Source: Deltaproteobacteria bacterium
GTDB taxonomy: Bacteria > Desulfobacterota > Binatia > Binatales > Binataceae
DNA: 64,000 nucleotides
Direction: 5' to 3'
Assembly (NCBI GenBank): GCA_021780755.1
Contig: JAJXYF010000011.1
Span: 57,088 to 121,087, forward strand
In this document: positions 38,206-46,685 of the stretch, one piece after another
How positions within the stretch are numbered: the stretch's first letter is position 1
Layout of the letters: the number at the start of each line of letters is the position of its first letter
Made by a program: the position numbers and the translations under genes
Notes under the pieces: generated by a model
The model's input: only the letters and a program-made list of their open reading frames with translations
Told to the model about the DNA's origin: nothing
The model's database searches: none

Positions 38206-38299
38206 AACATTCCCAATCGCCCTGTGATGAGCTTCAGTCTCAGCGTGTCGCCGGCCAACGCGAATCCCCCGTTCGCGCTTCGATCGTCGTCTGCACTCT

Positions 38300-38827
38300 T
38301 CATCCCGCGTTTACCTTGATGCTGCCACTGGCTATGTGCCCCGCTCCCGCCGGACAAATCGTCGCGTCGCCGACCCGGGCGATCCCGGGACCTCCGCCTG
38401 CTAGTTGAATAAGCCCTGCCGCCGTTATCTCAACATTGCCCACGCTATCGATCGCTATCGACGCGCCATTCGCGCTAATCGTCAACGTGCCACCCTCCGG
38501 AATAGTCATTTGCAGCGCGTGGGAAGCACGGTCGTACTCGAACGCCGCTCCATCCTTCGATGTCCAATGCAGTTTGTCCGCGCTCGTCACCGGTGGCGTG
38601 TCGGTACTCGAATAAATTGCCCCCACTACCGCGCCGTCCTCGTCATACTCATCCATCAGGCAAATTACTTGCTCGCCCAGGTCCGGCATCCAGTACATCT
38701 TGTCGTTCTGCGTCTTCCCGAAGATTACCGGTAGCCACCAGCTCTCCATCTGGTCCCGATCTGGAAACACCACGCGCACCCGGCCCCTCACCGCGTCTTG
38801 AACCTTCACGATTCCCACTCGGTACAT
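38300..38827 (-). CDS. baseplate spike protein gpV-like
   Basis: 175 residues. The N-terminal OB-fold segment VRGRVRVVFPDRDQMESWWL and ending PDLGEQVICLMD is the gpV/Mu gp45 (Phage_base_V) domain. A central beta-helix (MTIPEGGTLTISANGASIAI) forms the needle. The last about 30 residues (RVGDATICPAGAGHIASGSI) look like the end of a PAAR tip. It would be the membrane-piercing spike under the tube. Confidence 0.87.
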   Translation of the reverse strand: MYRVGIVKVQDAVRGRVRVVFPDRDQMESWWLPVIFGKTQNDKMYWMPDLGEQVICLMDEYDEDGAVVGAIYSSTDTPPVTSADKLHWTSKDGAAFEYDRASHALQMTIPEGGTLTISANGASIAIDSVGNVEITAAGLIQLAGGGPGIARVGDATICPAGAGHIASGSIKVNAG

Positions 38828-38950
38828 TTTCCTGGGTTTCCCTTTGCTGGCTGCCTGCTGGGATGGCGGCCTGACTGCCTAAACCGTGCCCGACTATCCA
38901 GTCGTCTGGTGCTCAGCGCCCGCGGTGTAGTGCCTTACTATAAAATGCCG

Positions 38951-39958
38951 CTAATCCACCCGGCGGGCCTCGAACTCAGTCGTATAGCCAGTCGCCCGCT
39001 CCAGGTGGTGGCGGGCGGCCCCAATTAGGTATTTGCCATCATTGACGCCAAACCCACTCACCGTAATATTGTTTCCTGCGGTGTACACGGTCCGGCCGCC
39101 CGCTATGAAACTAGCGGTCGTGCGGACCATGTTTGCCGCATGCAGCGCGCTGATCGCTTTCAGTGACGCTTGTTGCCCGTTCTCGCAACGCACCGTGAGC
39201 TTCAGTGTGTCGCCGGTCGGAATCGCGGGCGCGGCCAATATACGCTGGGTCAATAGTTGCTTGCTCTCTCCCAATTGATATGAAACCTGCGCGGCTTTAT
39301 ATACGCGATGAGTCTTCAGGCGAAACGCGAATCGCATCACGTCCTTTCGCACAACCGTCGCTATCGGCTCCGTTGCCTCCAGTGATGTCTGCGAATAAAA
39401 GACCAGTTGTCTGCCGCGAATTGTAAAGTCGTAATTGTTGGCGCGTGCGAGCCTCCGCAGAAATGCCAGGTCGGTCTCCTGTCGCTGCGTCACTCGGCCA
39501 AACGTCAGCTGCGAAGTGCCGTCCGCGGCAATCAGCGTGAGCCCGTATTTCGCCGCTATCGTCGCGGCGATTTGCGTCAAAGTCTGATTCTCGTAGCCGA
39601 CGCTGTTGCGTGTTCGCATTGCCGGCGTTATGTATGCCGCCAGGCACCCCAACCTGAGCACGTCGGGAGGTCCGCTGAGCGAAAGGTCGTCAACCTGGAA
39701 ATCTCCGCATGGCAAAAGAGGTTCTCCAACATAGCCAATCATCAGATTTACCAGGTCTCCCTCGCTCGGCGCCCAACTGTGCTGCCAGCGCTTGTCGTGA
39801 TCTTCAAGCTCTACTTCCAGCCTTCCTGACGCTCCGTCGAGACAATCCTGGTATGTGATCGCTATAACCATTCGCGATATATTCGCGGTAATGTTCACTC
39901 CCTGATAGGTAAGTACCCATTGTGGAGTGCGAACTGGAAACGCGAGTGCGCCCGCCAT
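38951..39958 (-). CDS. late control gene D-like tail protein
   Basis: 335 residues of the gpD/phage late control family, a baseplate hub protein. N-terminal VLTYQGVNITANISRMVIAI followed by TYQDCLDGASGRLEVELEDH is the family core. The middle NYDFTIRGRQLVFY and the end GKYLIGAARHHLERATGYTT also fit. It is preceded by gpX as in P2. The baseplate hub attaches the spike to the tube. Confidence 0.9.
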   Translation of the reverse strand: MAGALAFPVRTPQWVLTYQGVNITANISRMVIAITYQDCLDGASGRLEVELEDHDKRWQHSWAPSEGDLVNLMIGYVGEPLLPCGDFQVDDLSLSGPPDVLRLGCLAAYITPAMRTRNSVGYENQTLTQIAATIAAKYGLTLIAADGTSQLTFGRVTQRQETDLAFLRRLARANNYDFTIRGRQLVFYSQTSLEATEPIATVVRKDVMRFAFRLKTHRVYKAAQVSYQLGESKQLLTQRILAAPAIPTGDTLKLTVRCENGQQASLKAISALHAANMVRTTASFIAGGRTVYTAGNNITVSGFGVNDGKYLIGAARHHLERATGYTTEFEARRVD

Positions 39959-39993
39959 CTAGTTGTAAGCCTGTAGTATATATGCGCGTTCGT

Positions 39994-40221
39994 TCAATGA
40001 CCGGTCTTCCACGGAGGCAAGTTGGCTGTTGCGCTTTGACTGACTTGCAGTAGCGGTATCGCTATACGTAGGCCGGCTTCAAAAACGGGCTCGATTGGAA
40101 TACATGGGTTGGCCATGATGATGGGCGAGTACAAGGTCGCGTCACCATAGTATGTCCAGGCCAGAAGGTCCCAACGTTCACCCGCGGTGGTGACGTGAGC
40201 GATATATTGTGTTGGCTGCAT
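39994..40221 (-). CDS. tail protein X
   Basis: 75 residues. Contains the LysM-like pattern of P2 gpX: TAGERWDLLAWTYYGDATLY, followed by SPIIMANPCIPIEPVFEAG. The family helps join the tail tube to the baseplate. It lies between gpU and gpD, the canonical U-X-D order. Confidence 0.87.
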   Translation of the reverse strand: MQPTQYIAHVTTAGERWDLLAWTYYGDATLYSPIIMANPCIPIEPVFEAGLRIAIPLLQVSQSATANLPPWKTGH

Positions 40222-40286
40222 TTATAGGCAAATGATGACGGGTGAGACGTTGATCAAGTCGGTAATCATCGTCCTCACAGCCGGGC

Positions 40287-40931
40287 CTAGCGGCCGGCCC
40301 TGACTATCGTGCTCGGGGGTATATCCCCTACGTTCAAATGTGGCGCGGTTCTTCCCGCCACGCCTGAAAGATTAAGAATTGGCGATACCCCGGGTGCGGA
40401 TATCGATGGCGCCACGAAAGTCTCCCCTGATGTGCCGACCGTCGCTCCTCTCCCACCGGCGCCCGCATACGCGTATGAACCGGTGGCGGCGCCCGGTGCC
40501 GCGGCGACTAATCCGAGTAACGGAAACCAGGCAGTAGGCGAGCCGTTGAGTTCCGACTCAAACGCCCATTCTTTCAAACCCGCCCGCATCGTTAGCGCAA
40601 TCAGATTGCCATTCGAACTCATCTGCCGGGCAGTCGTCCGAAGCGATGTGACGATGAAATAGCCGTGATGGATGCCGTTTCCGAACACTAGTGCGCGCGC
40701 GTTGTGGTCCTCCGCGGCGGCAATCATCGCCGCGGCCTGTGCTGATGGGTCCGTGAAAGCAACATGGAAGTGAAAATCAAGCTCTATTGTCTCAAGTGCG
40801 GCCGCGAGCCACTGCAATTTAGGCCGATCCTGAACTACCTGATGTTCTGCGTAGTGCCAGCTCCAGGAGGACTCGAAAGCGTCGGGAGATCCCAGCACCG
40901 TGAATACTATTTCCCCAAAAAGTGCAAACAT
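40287..40931 (-). CDS. phage tail protein gpU
   Basis: 214 residues. MFALFGEIVFTVLGSPDAFE is the family start and HHGYFIVTSLRTTARQMSSN is a second conserved block; the N-terminal about 125 residues are the gpU core. The remaining about 90 residues are Gly/Ala/Pro-rich and longer than usual. P2 gpU is an inner baseplate/tail-assembly protein. It follows the short tape-measure gene, as in P2. Confidence 0.87.
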   Translation of the reverse strand: MFALFGEIVFTVLGSPDAFESSWSWHYAEHQVVQDRPKLQWLAAALETIELDFHFHVAFTDPSAQAAAMIAAAEDHNARALVFGNGIHHGYFIVTSLRTTARQMSSNGNLIALTMRAGLKEWAFESELNGSPTAWFPLLGLVAAAPGAATGSYAYAGAGGRGATVGTSGETFVAPSISAPGVSPILNLSGVAGRTAPHLNVGDIPPSTIVRAGR

Positions 40932-40998
40932 CGGTTACTCACTTGACAACGAATAGTGACTGCCAGCGGAGGCCTCTTGATGCTAGTATGCCCGCGGA

Positions 40999-42207
40999 CT
41001 AGTGCTGGAATGCGGCGCGCCGTCGCGCCTGGAGTTCCCGCATCATTATTCGAGCGAGTTCATGGCTATGTCGTGCGATGGCTTGAACAACGTGGTTCTC
41101 GAGGTCAATCGAATGTCCGCCGTCGTTGATTACAACGCTAGGGGAAAAGTTGACGATGAGGGATGAGGGGACGTCAACGGCATTTGCGGCGCTTTGCTGA
41201 GTACTGGATCCGCCGCCCACTCGCCCTGCGAAAGACCTGAGATCGGGCTGAGCCGCATGCAACCGCCCAGCGGCTCGGTCGCCAGTTGTCGCTGCTAGTG
41301 CTCTGTTCTCCTCTGCTCGAAAGTGTATCGAACCTGGTTGAACGGCCCGCGAGTATACACTACTCATCGCGGGGCCGGTGGCCTTACGGTTGTATCTACC
41401 GTAGCCGCTTGCGGCATCAGGCTGAGACGCTTGTGAGTATGATCTCAGGTCCCACTGATTCGAAATCGAGTGGTGAGGCGCTATTCTGCCAAGGCTCCGG
41501 GTTGCGGCGCCGATCAAGTGTGCACCGGTCTGAGTCCGGTAGCCTGGTGTCTGATTCTCGCTGGGGCTTTGGGGGCGGCTCAAGGGAGGGCGCAGGCGTT
41601 CCTCGTACTCATTTGCCGACCGCATCGCGTTCAGTCGTCTGAATATTGCTGGCGGTTCGAGTGCATGTGTTTCTGCTGCCGCCGACGCTAATTTACGCGT
41701 CAATCGGGCGGGCGAAAAGACGCTCCGTCTGCTAATTATCCCCGGCGCCAATGCGCGATGCAGTGCGGTTGGCGCCGCCTGGATTCTCAGCGAATCAGCG
41801 GTTCCGACGGCGTTTGTCGAGTGCGTTCTGTGTCGAGCATGCGCGGCTTCTACGCGGTTCAACTTCCGCGCGAGCTCTGAAAGCTGCCTCAGTGCCGGTC
41901 TGTTCCCATCCGAATAGTCATCTGCTTCGCCAGAGTTGGTCCCTGCGGTGTCGCCTGTGATGTGTCGCAATCGGTTCTGAAAGGCTGCCGAATAGCTGCG
42001 CGAGCCTGCGGTAACGTTTTTATTTGGTAGCGAGCGGGGTATCGAGAAACTCCGACTGACTAATCGAATAATCCATGTGTGGAGTCCGCCCAGAGGCCGG
42101 GTGTTCCCGATGATCTTGTCGAGGCGCCCTGTACTCCGCGCGCTCGCGGCAAATCCATCTTGCGGAGAGTATCTCGCCAATCGCGAGCGGCTATCGATTC
42201 GTGACAT
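40999..42207 (-). CDS. short tape-measure-like tail protein (P2 gpT position)
   Basis: 402 residues from the ATG at 42207, which overlaps the end of the RRM gene by 17 bases; a GAGTA sequence directly precedes the ATG. Only the last about 55 residues look like the usual end of phage tape-measure proteins (SSLIVNFSPSVVINDGGHSI, then VQAIARHSHELARIMMRELQ). The rest is polar, Arg/Ser/Ala-rich and lacks the hydrophobic middle and coiled-coil repeats of normal tape measures. P2 gpT is about 815 residues. Either this is a much-reduced tape measure, predicting a short tail, or a degenerated copy. Confidence 0.6.
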   Translation of the reverse strand: MSRIDSRSRLARYSPQDGFAASARSTGRLDKIIGNTRPLGGLHTWIIRLVSRSFSIPRSLPNKNVTAGSRSYSAAFQNRLRHITGDTAGTNSGEADDYSDGNRPALRQLSELARKLNRVEAAHARHRTHSTNAVGTADSLRIQAAPTALHRALAPGIISRRSVFSPARLTRKLASAAAETHALEPPAIFRRLNAMRSANEYEERLRPPLSRPQSPSENQTPGYRTQTGAHLIGAATRSLGRIAPHHSISNQWDLRSYSQASQPDAASGYGRYNRKATGPAMSSVYSRAVQPGSIHFRAEENRALAATTGDRAAGRLHAAQPDLRSFAGRVGGGSSTQQSAANAVDVPSSLIVNFSPSVVINDGGHSIDLENHVVQAIARHSHELARIMMRELQARRRAAFQH

Positions 42208-42502
42208 TACTCGCACCCTGGGACTCGAGCGATGCTCCGCCGACGCGCTCGGTCCCACGCGGCTTCGCCAATGCCACCCGCAGTACCCGGCCCATCACGG
42301 CGAGGCCATCCAGTTCACCGATCGCCGCTTCCGCGTCCTCCCCGGTCATCATCTCAACGAAGCCGAAGCCCCGCGAGGTGCCCGTCCATCTGTCCTTGAT
42401 CACCTCCGCGGCCTTCACGCCACCTACCCGTGCAAAGGTCTCTCGCAGTGCGGTGTCGGACATCTCGAAGTGTATATTCCCCACGTATAAACGCCGGCTC
42501 AT
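42191..42502 (-). CDS. RRM (RNA recognition motif) protein embedded in tail operon
   Basis: 103 residues forming a single RRM. RNP-2 is LYVGNI (residues 5-10) and RNP-1 is SRGFGFVEM (residues 43-51); the spacing and the EDAEAAIGELDGLAVMGRVL block after RNP-1 are textbook for bacterial glycine-rich RNA-binding proteins. The last 20 residues are a Gly/Ser/Asn tail. The ATG at 42502 follows GGAGCAAAGCT. It lies between the tail chaperone E/E' gene and the tape-measure gene and overlaps the latter by 17 bases. No phage tail module that I know carries an RRM at this place; function is unknown. Confidence 0.92.
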   Translation of the reverse strand: MSRRLYVGNIHFEMSDTALRETFARVGGVKAAEVIKDRWTGTSRGFGFVEMMTGEDAEAAIGELDGLAVMGRVLRVALAKPRGTERVGGASLESQGASNVTNR

Positions 42503-42540
42503 AGCTTTGCTCCGTACCTGGTGTTGATTCTCAGTCTTGT

Positions 42541-42983
42541 TCAGTCGTGTTCTTGATGCGCCATGGCTACATAGTCATTGACCACTTTCGCCCAATACGC
42601 TATTTCCGATAGGCGCATTCTTCGTAACTCGGTGAGGGAGAACCCGAAGCTGATAAGTCCGATGATTGTCGCGGCTGAGAGAAGTCCGTCGCTTCCTTCT
42701 GCGGAGCCGCGCCGTGCGGAAAATTTGCGTTGCCCTCGGCCGCCCCCGATACTTCTGCCTCAAGGGCCAGCACGTCGTCGAGGTCCATTTCCAGTACATC
42801 CTCATAGACCAGAGGCTTCCCCTCGATTCGCACCAGCTCCGCAATCAACGCGAAAGACACTGACATCGGTTCGGGGCTCCCGGCCACCGCGCGATGCGCG
42901 CGCATCAGATCGCGTCCCTTACCTTTTCGTAGTTCTGCCGTCTTCCCCGACGGTAGTGCTATGCGTCGTCGTTCTTCACTCAT
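42541..42983 (-). CDS. tail assembly chaperone gpE-E' (-1 frameshift fusion)
   Basis: A slip back by one base at A-AAT-TTT (42720-42726) continues the open frame to a TGA at 42541-42543, giving a 147-residue fusion. After the slip the frame runs without stop and ends in SLTELRRMRLSEIAYWAKVV, the typical gpE' end (hydrophobic loop, then Leu-x-x-Leu-x-x-Leu helix). The total of 443 bases equals 3 x 148 minus 1, as expected for one -1 shift. P2 E/E' and lambda G/GT use the same strategy. This is inference from sequence. Confidence 0.82.
42600..42983 (-). CDS. tail assembly chaperone gpE (unshifted product)
   Basis: 127 residues of the gpE/gp41-type family ending at the in-frame stop at 42600. 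Family blocks: RIALPSGKTAELRKGKGRDL and VRIEGKPLVYEDVLEMDLDD. The ATG at 42983 is preferred because GGAG lies 9 bases upstream; ATG 42998 is in frame. Tail chaperones bind the tape measure during assembly and are usually made in two lengths. The last about 28 residues after the slippery site are Ser/Pro-rich. Confidence 0.87.
   Translation of the reverse strand: MSEERRRIALPSGKTAELRKGKGRDLMRAHRAVAGSPEPMSVSFALIAELVRIEGKPLVYEDVLEMDLDDVLALEAEVSGAAEGNANFPHGAAPQKEATDFSQPRQSSDLSASGSPSPSYEECAYRK
42720..42726 (-). promoter_or_regulatory. -1 frameshift slippery heptamer
   Basis: The heptamer AAATTTT (in-frame A-AAT-TTT on the minus strand) fits the X-XXY-YYZ rule. It lies upstream of both stop codons of the E and E' frames and connects them in the -1 direction. 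No strong pseudoknot is obvious downstream; a small GCGG-CT-CCGC hairpin follows within 20 bases. Confidence 0.85.
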
Positions 42984-43134
42984 CTTCGCTCGCTCCATTG
43001 CTCAGTCAGTGTTTCAGGTAAAGTGAAAGCCCAGGTTAGGAGAGGGTGATGGAAGGTATTGTTGCGGCGAAGCGATCTCACGGATTCGACATCAGGAGTC
43101 CGGCACCGCACTCCTCCCTGGGCAAAATGACCTT

Positions 43135-43653
43135 TCAACCGCCCAGGTTGTTGCGAAACTGCGCGAGTTGGTCCACTCCGTTTACCACGTAGATATTCGC
43201 CAGCACGTCGTACAAGTGCATTTGGGCACCCGCAACGTAGAGCTCGGAGTGATACACCGTGATAGTCGAGGTCGAATCGACGTTCTCATGTTGTTTGAAG
43301 GTGAACGCGCCGGCGTCTTTGAATACTCCGGTCATCAGGTACACTACCGGCAATTCGGCGTTGCGCCCCTGACTGGTGTATTGGGCTAGGCTTCCGCGCA
43401 CCTGGAAAGAGTGCGACACAAATGGACTTCCCGCCGCCGACAGCACTTCAGGGTATAGCGATGCCCACTTGATCTTCGCCTCGAGCTTTTCTACACCCGC
43501 CCAGAACTCCGCCGTTCCCGCCATCCCGAGCGCCTTGTGATCGACCATCCTATGGTGCGGCTGGGCAACTTGAATCTCTTCTGCCCGCCCCAGCAGGCCG
43601 GTGCCGTCCATATAGATATTCGCGTTTGTTATCCGATTTACCGATATGTCCAT
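43135..43653 (-). CDS. tail tube protein (P2 FII-like)
   Basis: 172 residues, the normal length. N terminus ITNANIYMDGTGLLGRAEEI, then MAGTAEFWAGVEKLEAKIKW, and the strand-rich end FKQHENVDSTSTITVYHSEL are FII-family features. It assembles the inner tube of the contractile tail. It follows the sheath gene and precedes E/E', as in P2. Confidence 0.9.
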   Translation of the reverse strand: MDISVNRITNANIYMDGTGLLGRAEEIQVAQPHHRMVDHKALGMAGTAEFWAGVEKLEAKIKWASLYPEVLSAAGSPFVSHSFQVRGSLAQYTSQGRNAELPVVYLMTGVFKDAGAFTFKQHENVDSTSTITVYHSELYVAGAQMHLYDVLANIYVVNGVDQLAQFRNNLGG

Positions 43654-43719
43654 CGCTTGTCCTTGGTCTTCCGCGAATGCGCCTGCAATGGCGCGAGTCC
43701 GCGCTGATTATGCGGCTTA

Positions 43720-45474
43720 TTAGGCAGTCTGCGCCGTACTGGTTAATGCGCTCGACGTTCCAAGTGTGGTCAGGAGCGTCGTGTCGATATATACCGTAAA
43801 GCTAAGTCGCTCGGCCGGCGGCGGTGGCATTACGTCGATATCGAATACTAGTTGGCCGGCCGCAATCTGGTTGGGTGGATTCTCCGCGGGATTGTAGCTC
43901 GAGGATCCGGCGACCAGCGCGCCGCGCTGGATCAACGTGCGGATGAATGCGTTTACACTCGCCAGGATCGCCGTGATCAGCGCGTTGCTGATCGGCTGAT
44001 CGATAAACTGCAGCATCGCAAGCTGCACCGATTCCTCGATTACATCCATCGTCCGCCGCACACTGATAAAGTTGTCCGGCGTCGTGACCGTCGGGTAGCC
44101 GGCCGACCGATTACCCCATACGCGAAGCCCCGTGCCGAACGCGTTGAATACCGTCAAAATGCCCGCCGCGTTCAGGTTGTTCACGTCAGACGCTGCGTCC
44201 AGCAGCGACGCATACAATGTAACGTCCGGTCCCAGAATTCCGTTGGCTTGCGTATTTGAGGGCGACCACCAATACCCATTCTGTAGGTCTTTGGCGGCTA
44301 TTGCCCCTGCCACCCACTGCGAATACGGTCCGACCGCGAGCCGGTTCGCCACCGTTTGCAGCGGTACCGTCCCGTTCAAAGTTGTCCCGGTCGGCACCAG
44401 GCCGGTATCGAGAAACGTCTCCTGCGGATAACACAGGATCGCGCGCGTCGAGCCGGTCTCGAAGGCGTTGCCCGCCACTCCCCGGTTTGCGATTGCCGTT
44501 GCCGCGGGTGTATTCGGCGGCGAGTCGATCAGCGCCATTCCGCGCAATGTGCTGGCCGTTGCGACCATCGCCGTCGCGATGTCGGCGTTCTGTGAGTATC
44601 CCGGCGCGATCAGGAGTTTCGCGAAAAACCCCATCGTGCCGTAGGTAGTCAGTAGTGCCTGCAATCCGGTATAGCCGGAACCGCTGACGCTCCCGATAAT
44701 GTCCGAATCCTGGACTTTGCCCGGATCGGCGTATCTGAACGATACGATCACCGTCGAACCCGCCGCGATCGCGCCACCTGATATCAACGTCACGACCCCG
44801 TTGATCGGATCGGTCGTATAGTCAGTCTGCGCGGTATATGCTGTCCCCGAATAGTAACTGTAACTCGCGAGCACGGCCGTCGTGGCGCCGATCGCGCCGC
44901 TGGTCACGCGCGTTATCAGCCCGGTCCGCGCGTCCACCATGTAATCGGTGCCCTGCAGGTACGTGGTTCCCGCCGGGTTACTCGTCAGCACCATCGACGA
45001 TGCCTGCACGTTGTTATGCACCAGCTGGATCGTGGCCGGCGTTCCGCCGAAGGTGTGCGCTTCCCCCGTCACCGGCGCCGTCGTCGTCGGCATCACGGTC
45101 ACTTGCGTGACGCCCATATGCCCCAGGTTGATCGCGCCTGCCGCGCTGAATGTCTGCGACGCCACGATGTCACTGGTATGTTTCGTGTTGTCGAAAACGT
45201 TTACCACCATGACCTGGCCCGCGCCCTGCCCCAGGATCGCGTTGAGCGCGTATGGAATCGTGTATCCCTGCACCGCCGGCCCGAATTGCGCGGCGGCCTG
45301 TGCCGATCCCACCAGCGTCGGTGCGTTTATCCCGGGCACTGCCGCGCTCGCCGGTAATGCCCAGTAAGGCGCCGTACCCACCAGCCCGATTACCGATGAC
45401 TTCACTACCGTGAGCGGTGCCGGGCCGGTCGCGAGTTCTAGTACTTCGACTCCGTGCAGAAACGATGCGGGCAT
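43720..45474 (-). CDS. tail sheath protein (P2 FI-like) with inserted repeat modules
   Basis: 584 residues from the ATG at 45474, behind GAGGTGAAGTTT; the longer frame is an overlap artefact. The N terminus FLHGVEVLELATGPAPLTVV is the FI-family start, and C-terminal blocks ESVQLAMLQFIDQPISNALI and NFISVRRTMD match. Residues about 158-208 and 210-249 are two copies of a module with the form Y-x-x-x-T-D-Y-x-x-D-x-x-x-G-x... ending S-G-A-I-A-A-G-x-x-V. The same module occurs in the gp37-like and decoration proteins of this phage. Its function is unknown; it may be surface-exposed decoration. Confidence 0.87.
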   Translation of the reverse strand: MPASFLHGVEVLELATGPAPLTVVKSSVIGLVGTAPYWALPASAAVPGINAPTLVGSAQAAAQFGPAVQGYTIPYALNAILGQGAGQVMVVNVFDNTKHTSDIVASQTFSAAGAINLGHMGVTQVTVMPTTTAPVTGEAHTFGGTPATIQLVHNNVQASSMVLTSNPAGTTYLQGTDYMVDARTGLITRVTSGAIGATTAVLASYSYYSGTAYTAQTDYTTDPINGVVTLISGGAIAAGSTVIVSFRYADPGKVQDSDIIGSVSGSGYTGLQALLTTYGTMGFFAKLLIAPGYSQNADIATAMVATASTLRGMALIDSPPNTPAATAIANRGVAGNAFETGSTRAILCYPQETFLDTGLVPTGTTLNGTVPLQTVANRLAVGPYSQWVAGAIAAKDLQNGYWWSPSNTQANGILGPDVTLYASLLDAASDVNNLNAAGILTVFNAFGTGLRVWGNRSAGYPTVTTPDNFISVRRTMDVIEESVQLAMLQFIDQPISNALITAILASVNAFIRTLIQRGALVAGSSSYNPAENPPNQIAAGQLVFDIDVMPPPPAERLSFTVYIDTTLLTTLGTSSALTSTAQTA

Positions 45475-45524
45475 AAACTTCACCTCGACGGCGCTCGGCC
45501 GCCTGTTGCCGTCGTCCTCGATAC

Positions 45525-46367
45525 TCAGTTGGTCGGTGCGGTTGGCGCGATTCCCCCATTCGCGATTGCCATAACTACGTCGGCGTACGTATATGCGATT
45601 GTGACTAGGGCGCCCGCCGCGATCGCCCCGCTTGCCGTGCGCCCTACCGTTCCGTTGACCGCGTCCAGCGTGTAGTCGATCCCGAGTACGTAAAGCGCGC
45701 CGCTCGTCGGGTTCGTCACCAGCACTGCCGAGAGGTTTCCCTGCGGAAGTTGGATTTGGCCGCTGCCATCGAATGTGTATAATGCCGGCGCCGCATTCGC
45801 CGCCGTCACGCCACCCTTTTCCTGGGTGCGCGCGAGGGCGAGCGATGGGTAGTTGTCCGGTGTCGAGGGTTCCACCGCCATCGTGCGGATCGCAAACGTA
45901 GTCGCGTAGATCCAGACGCCGCCCTGTTTGTCCCGCTTGAGGAAACGTTCCCGCAACGGGTAGCTCGCCTCGCATCCCGGCACCTGAAACCCGGTCAACG
46001 CGGCGCGCACTGCCTCGATCATCGCGTAGGCGCCGGGCGTGCCGCCACCCGCCGGCGCCCCGCCCACGCTCCAGCCGAGGTCGCGCATCATTATCGTGAC
46101 TTCGAACTTCAGCGTCCGCTCCTGCACGATCGCGGCGCTGTCCATCAGTTTGCCGTAATCCGCGCCCTCATAACGCACCAGCGCGGCGCCAATCCGATGC
46201 GTCATTCGATAGGCTTCCGGCTGATCCGGAAAATGCGCGATCTCGATTCCGCTGATCCGCCCGCTCAACTGACTCACCACGGCTGCTTCAATCGTCTCGA
46301 TATCCAGTGGCGTCGGTGGTGTAAAACTCTGCCCGAGCCACGGACTGTCTAATACGATTGCGCCCAT
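45525..46367 (-). CDS. Mu gp37-like (DUF1834) protein with C-terminal repeat module
   Basis: 280 residues; about 100 longer than a typical gp37. The N-terminal about 180 residues carry the gp37 pattern (PLDIETIEAAVVSQLSGRIS, then GADYGKLMDSAAIVQERTLK, YATTFAIRTMAVE). A C-terminal module (LYVLGIDYTLDAVNGTVG ... GAIAAGALVTIAYTY) is the same as in the sheath and decoration proteins. Mu gp37 is a head-tail joining/tail-terminator candidate. It is directly upstream of the sheath gene. Confidence 0.82.
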   Translation of the reverse strand: MGAIVLDSPWLGQSFTPPTPLDIETIEAAVVSQLSGRISGIEIAHFPDQPEAYRMTHRIGAALVRYEGADYGKLMDSAAIVQERTLKFEVTIMMRDLGWSVGGAPAGGGTPGAYAMIEAVRAALTGFQVPGCEASYPLRERFLKRDKQGGVWIYATTFAIRTMAVEPSTPDNYPSLALARTQEKGGVTAANAAPALYTFDGSGQIQLPQGNLSAVLVTNPTSGALYVLGIDYTLDAVNGTVGRTASGAIAAGALVTIAYTYADVVMAIANGGIAPTAPTN

Positions 46368-46409
46368 CTGCTCCTCTCGATCCGACTCGCCTGCCGACGC
46401 TCGATACGG

Positions 46410-46643
46410 CTAGCGCGCTTCTCCCGCCAGCTCCTCGAAATAAACCGAATACGTCCGGCCGACTTTGAACTGCTCCGAGGCCAACGCGTCGAGCTCGATC
46501 ACTCCCGCCGGTGGCTCGGCAAAATACTCGCGGGCCTCGGGCGAATCGTCGACCATCGGCACCAGCCGCGCGCGATGGACCACCCGCCCCGGATGCCAGC
46601 TATCTTTCCTTTCCGCCCACATGCAGATGAATTTTACTCGCAT
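46410..46643 (-). CDS. small phage protein (between gp36 and gp37)
   Basis: 77 residues with no recognised domain. It begins MRVKFICMWAERKDSWHPGR and ends with VGRTYSVYFEELAGE; Mu-like phages often have one small protein here. Codon use matches its neighbours. It sits 42 bases after the gp36-like gene. Confidence 0.65.
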   Translation of the reverse strand: MRVKFICMWAERKDSWHPGRVVHRARLVPMVDDSPEAREYFAEPPAGVIELDALASEQFKVGRTYSVYFEELAGEAR

Positions 46644-46685
46644 CGATTTTTCCTTATGTCGGTTCGTATTCGCGGTTGTGCTGAG

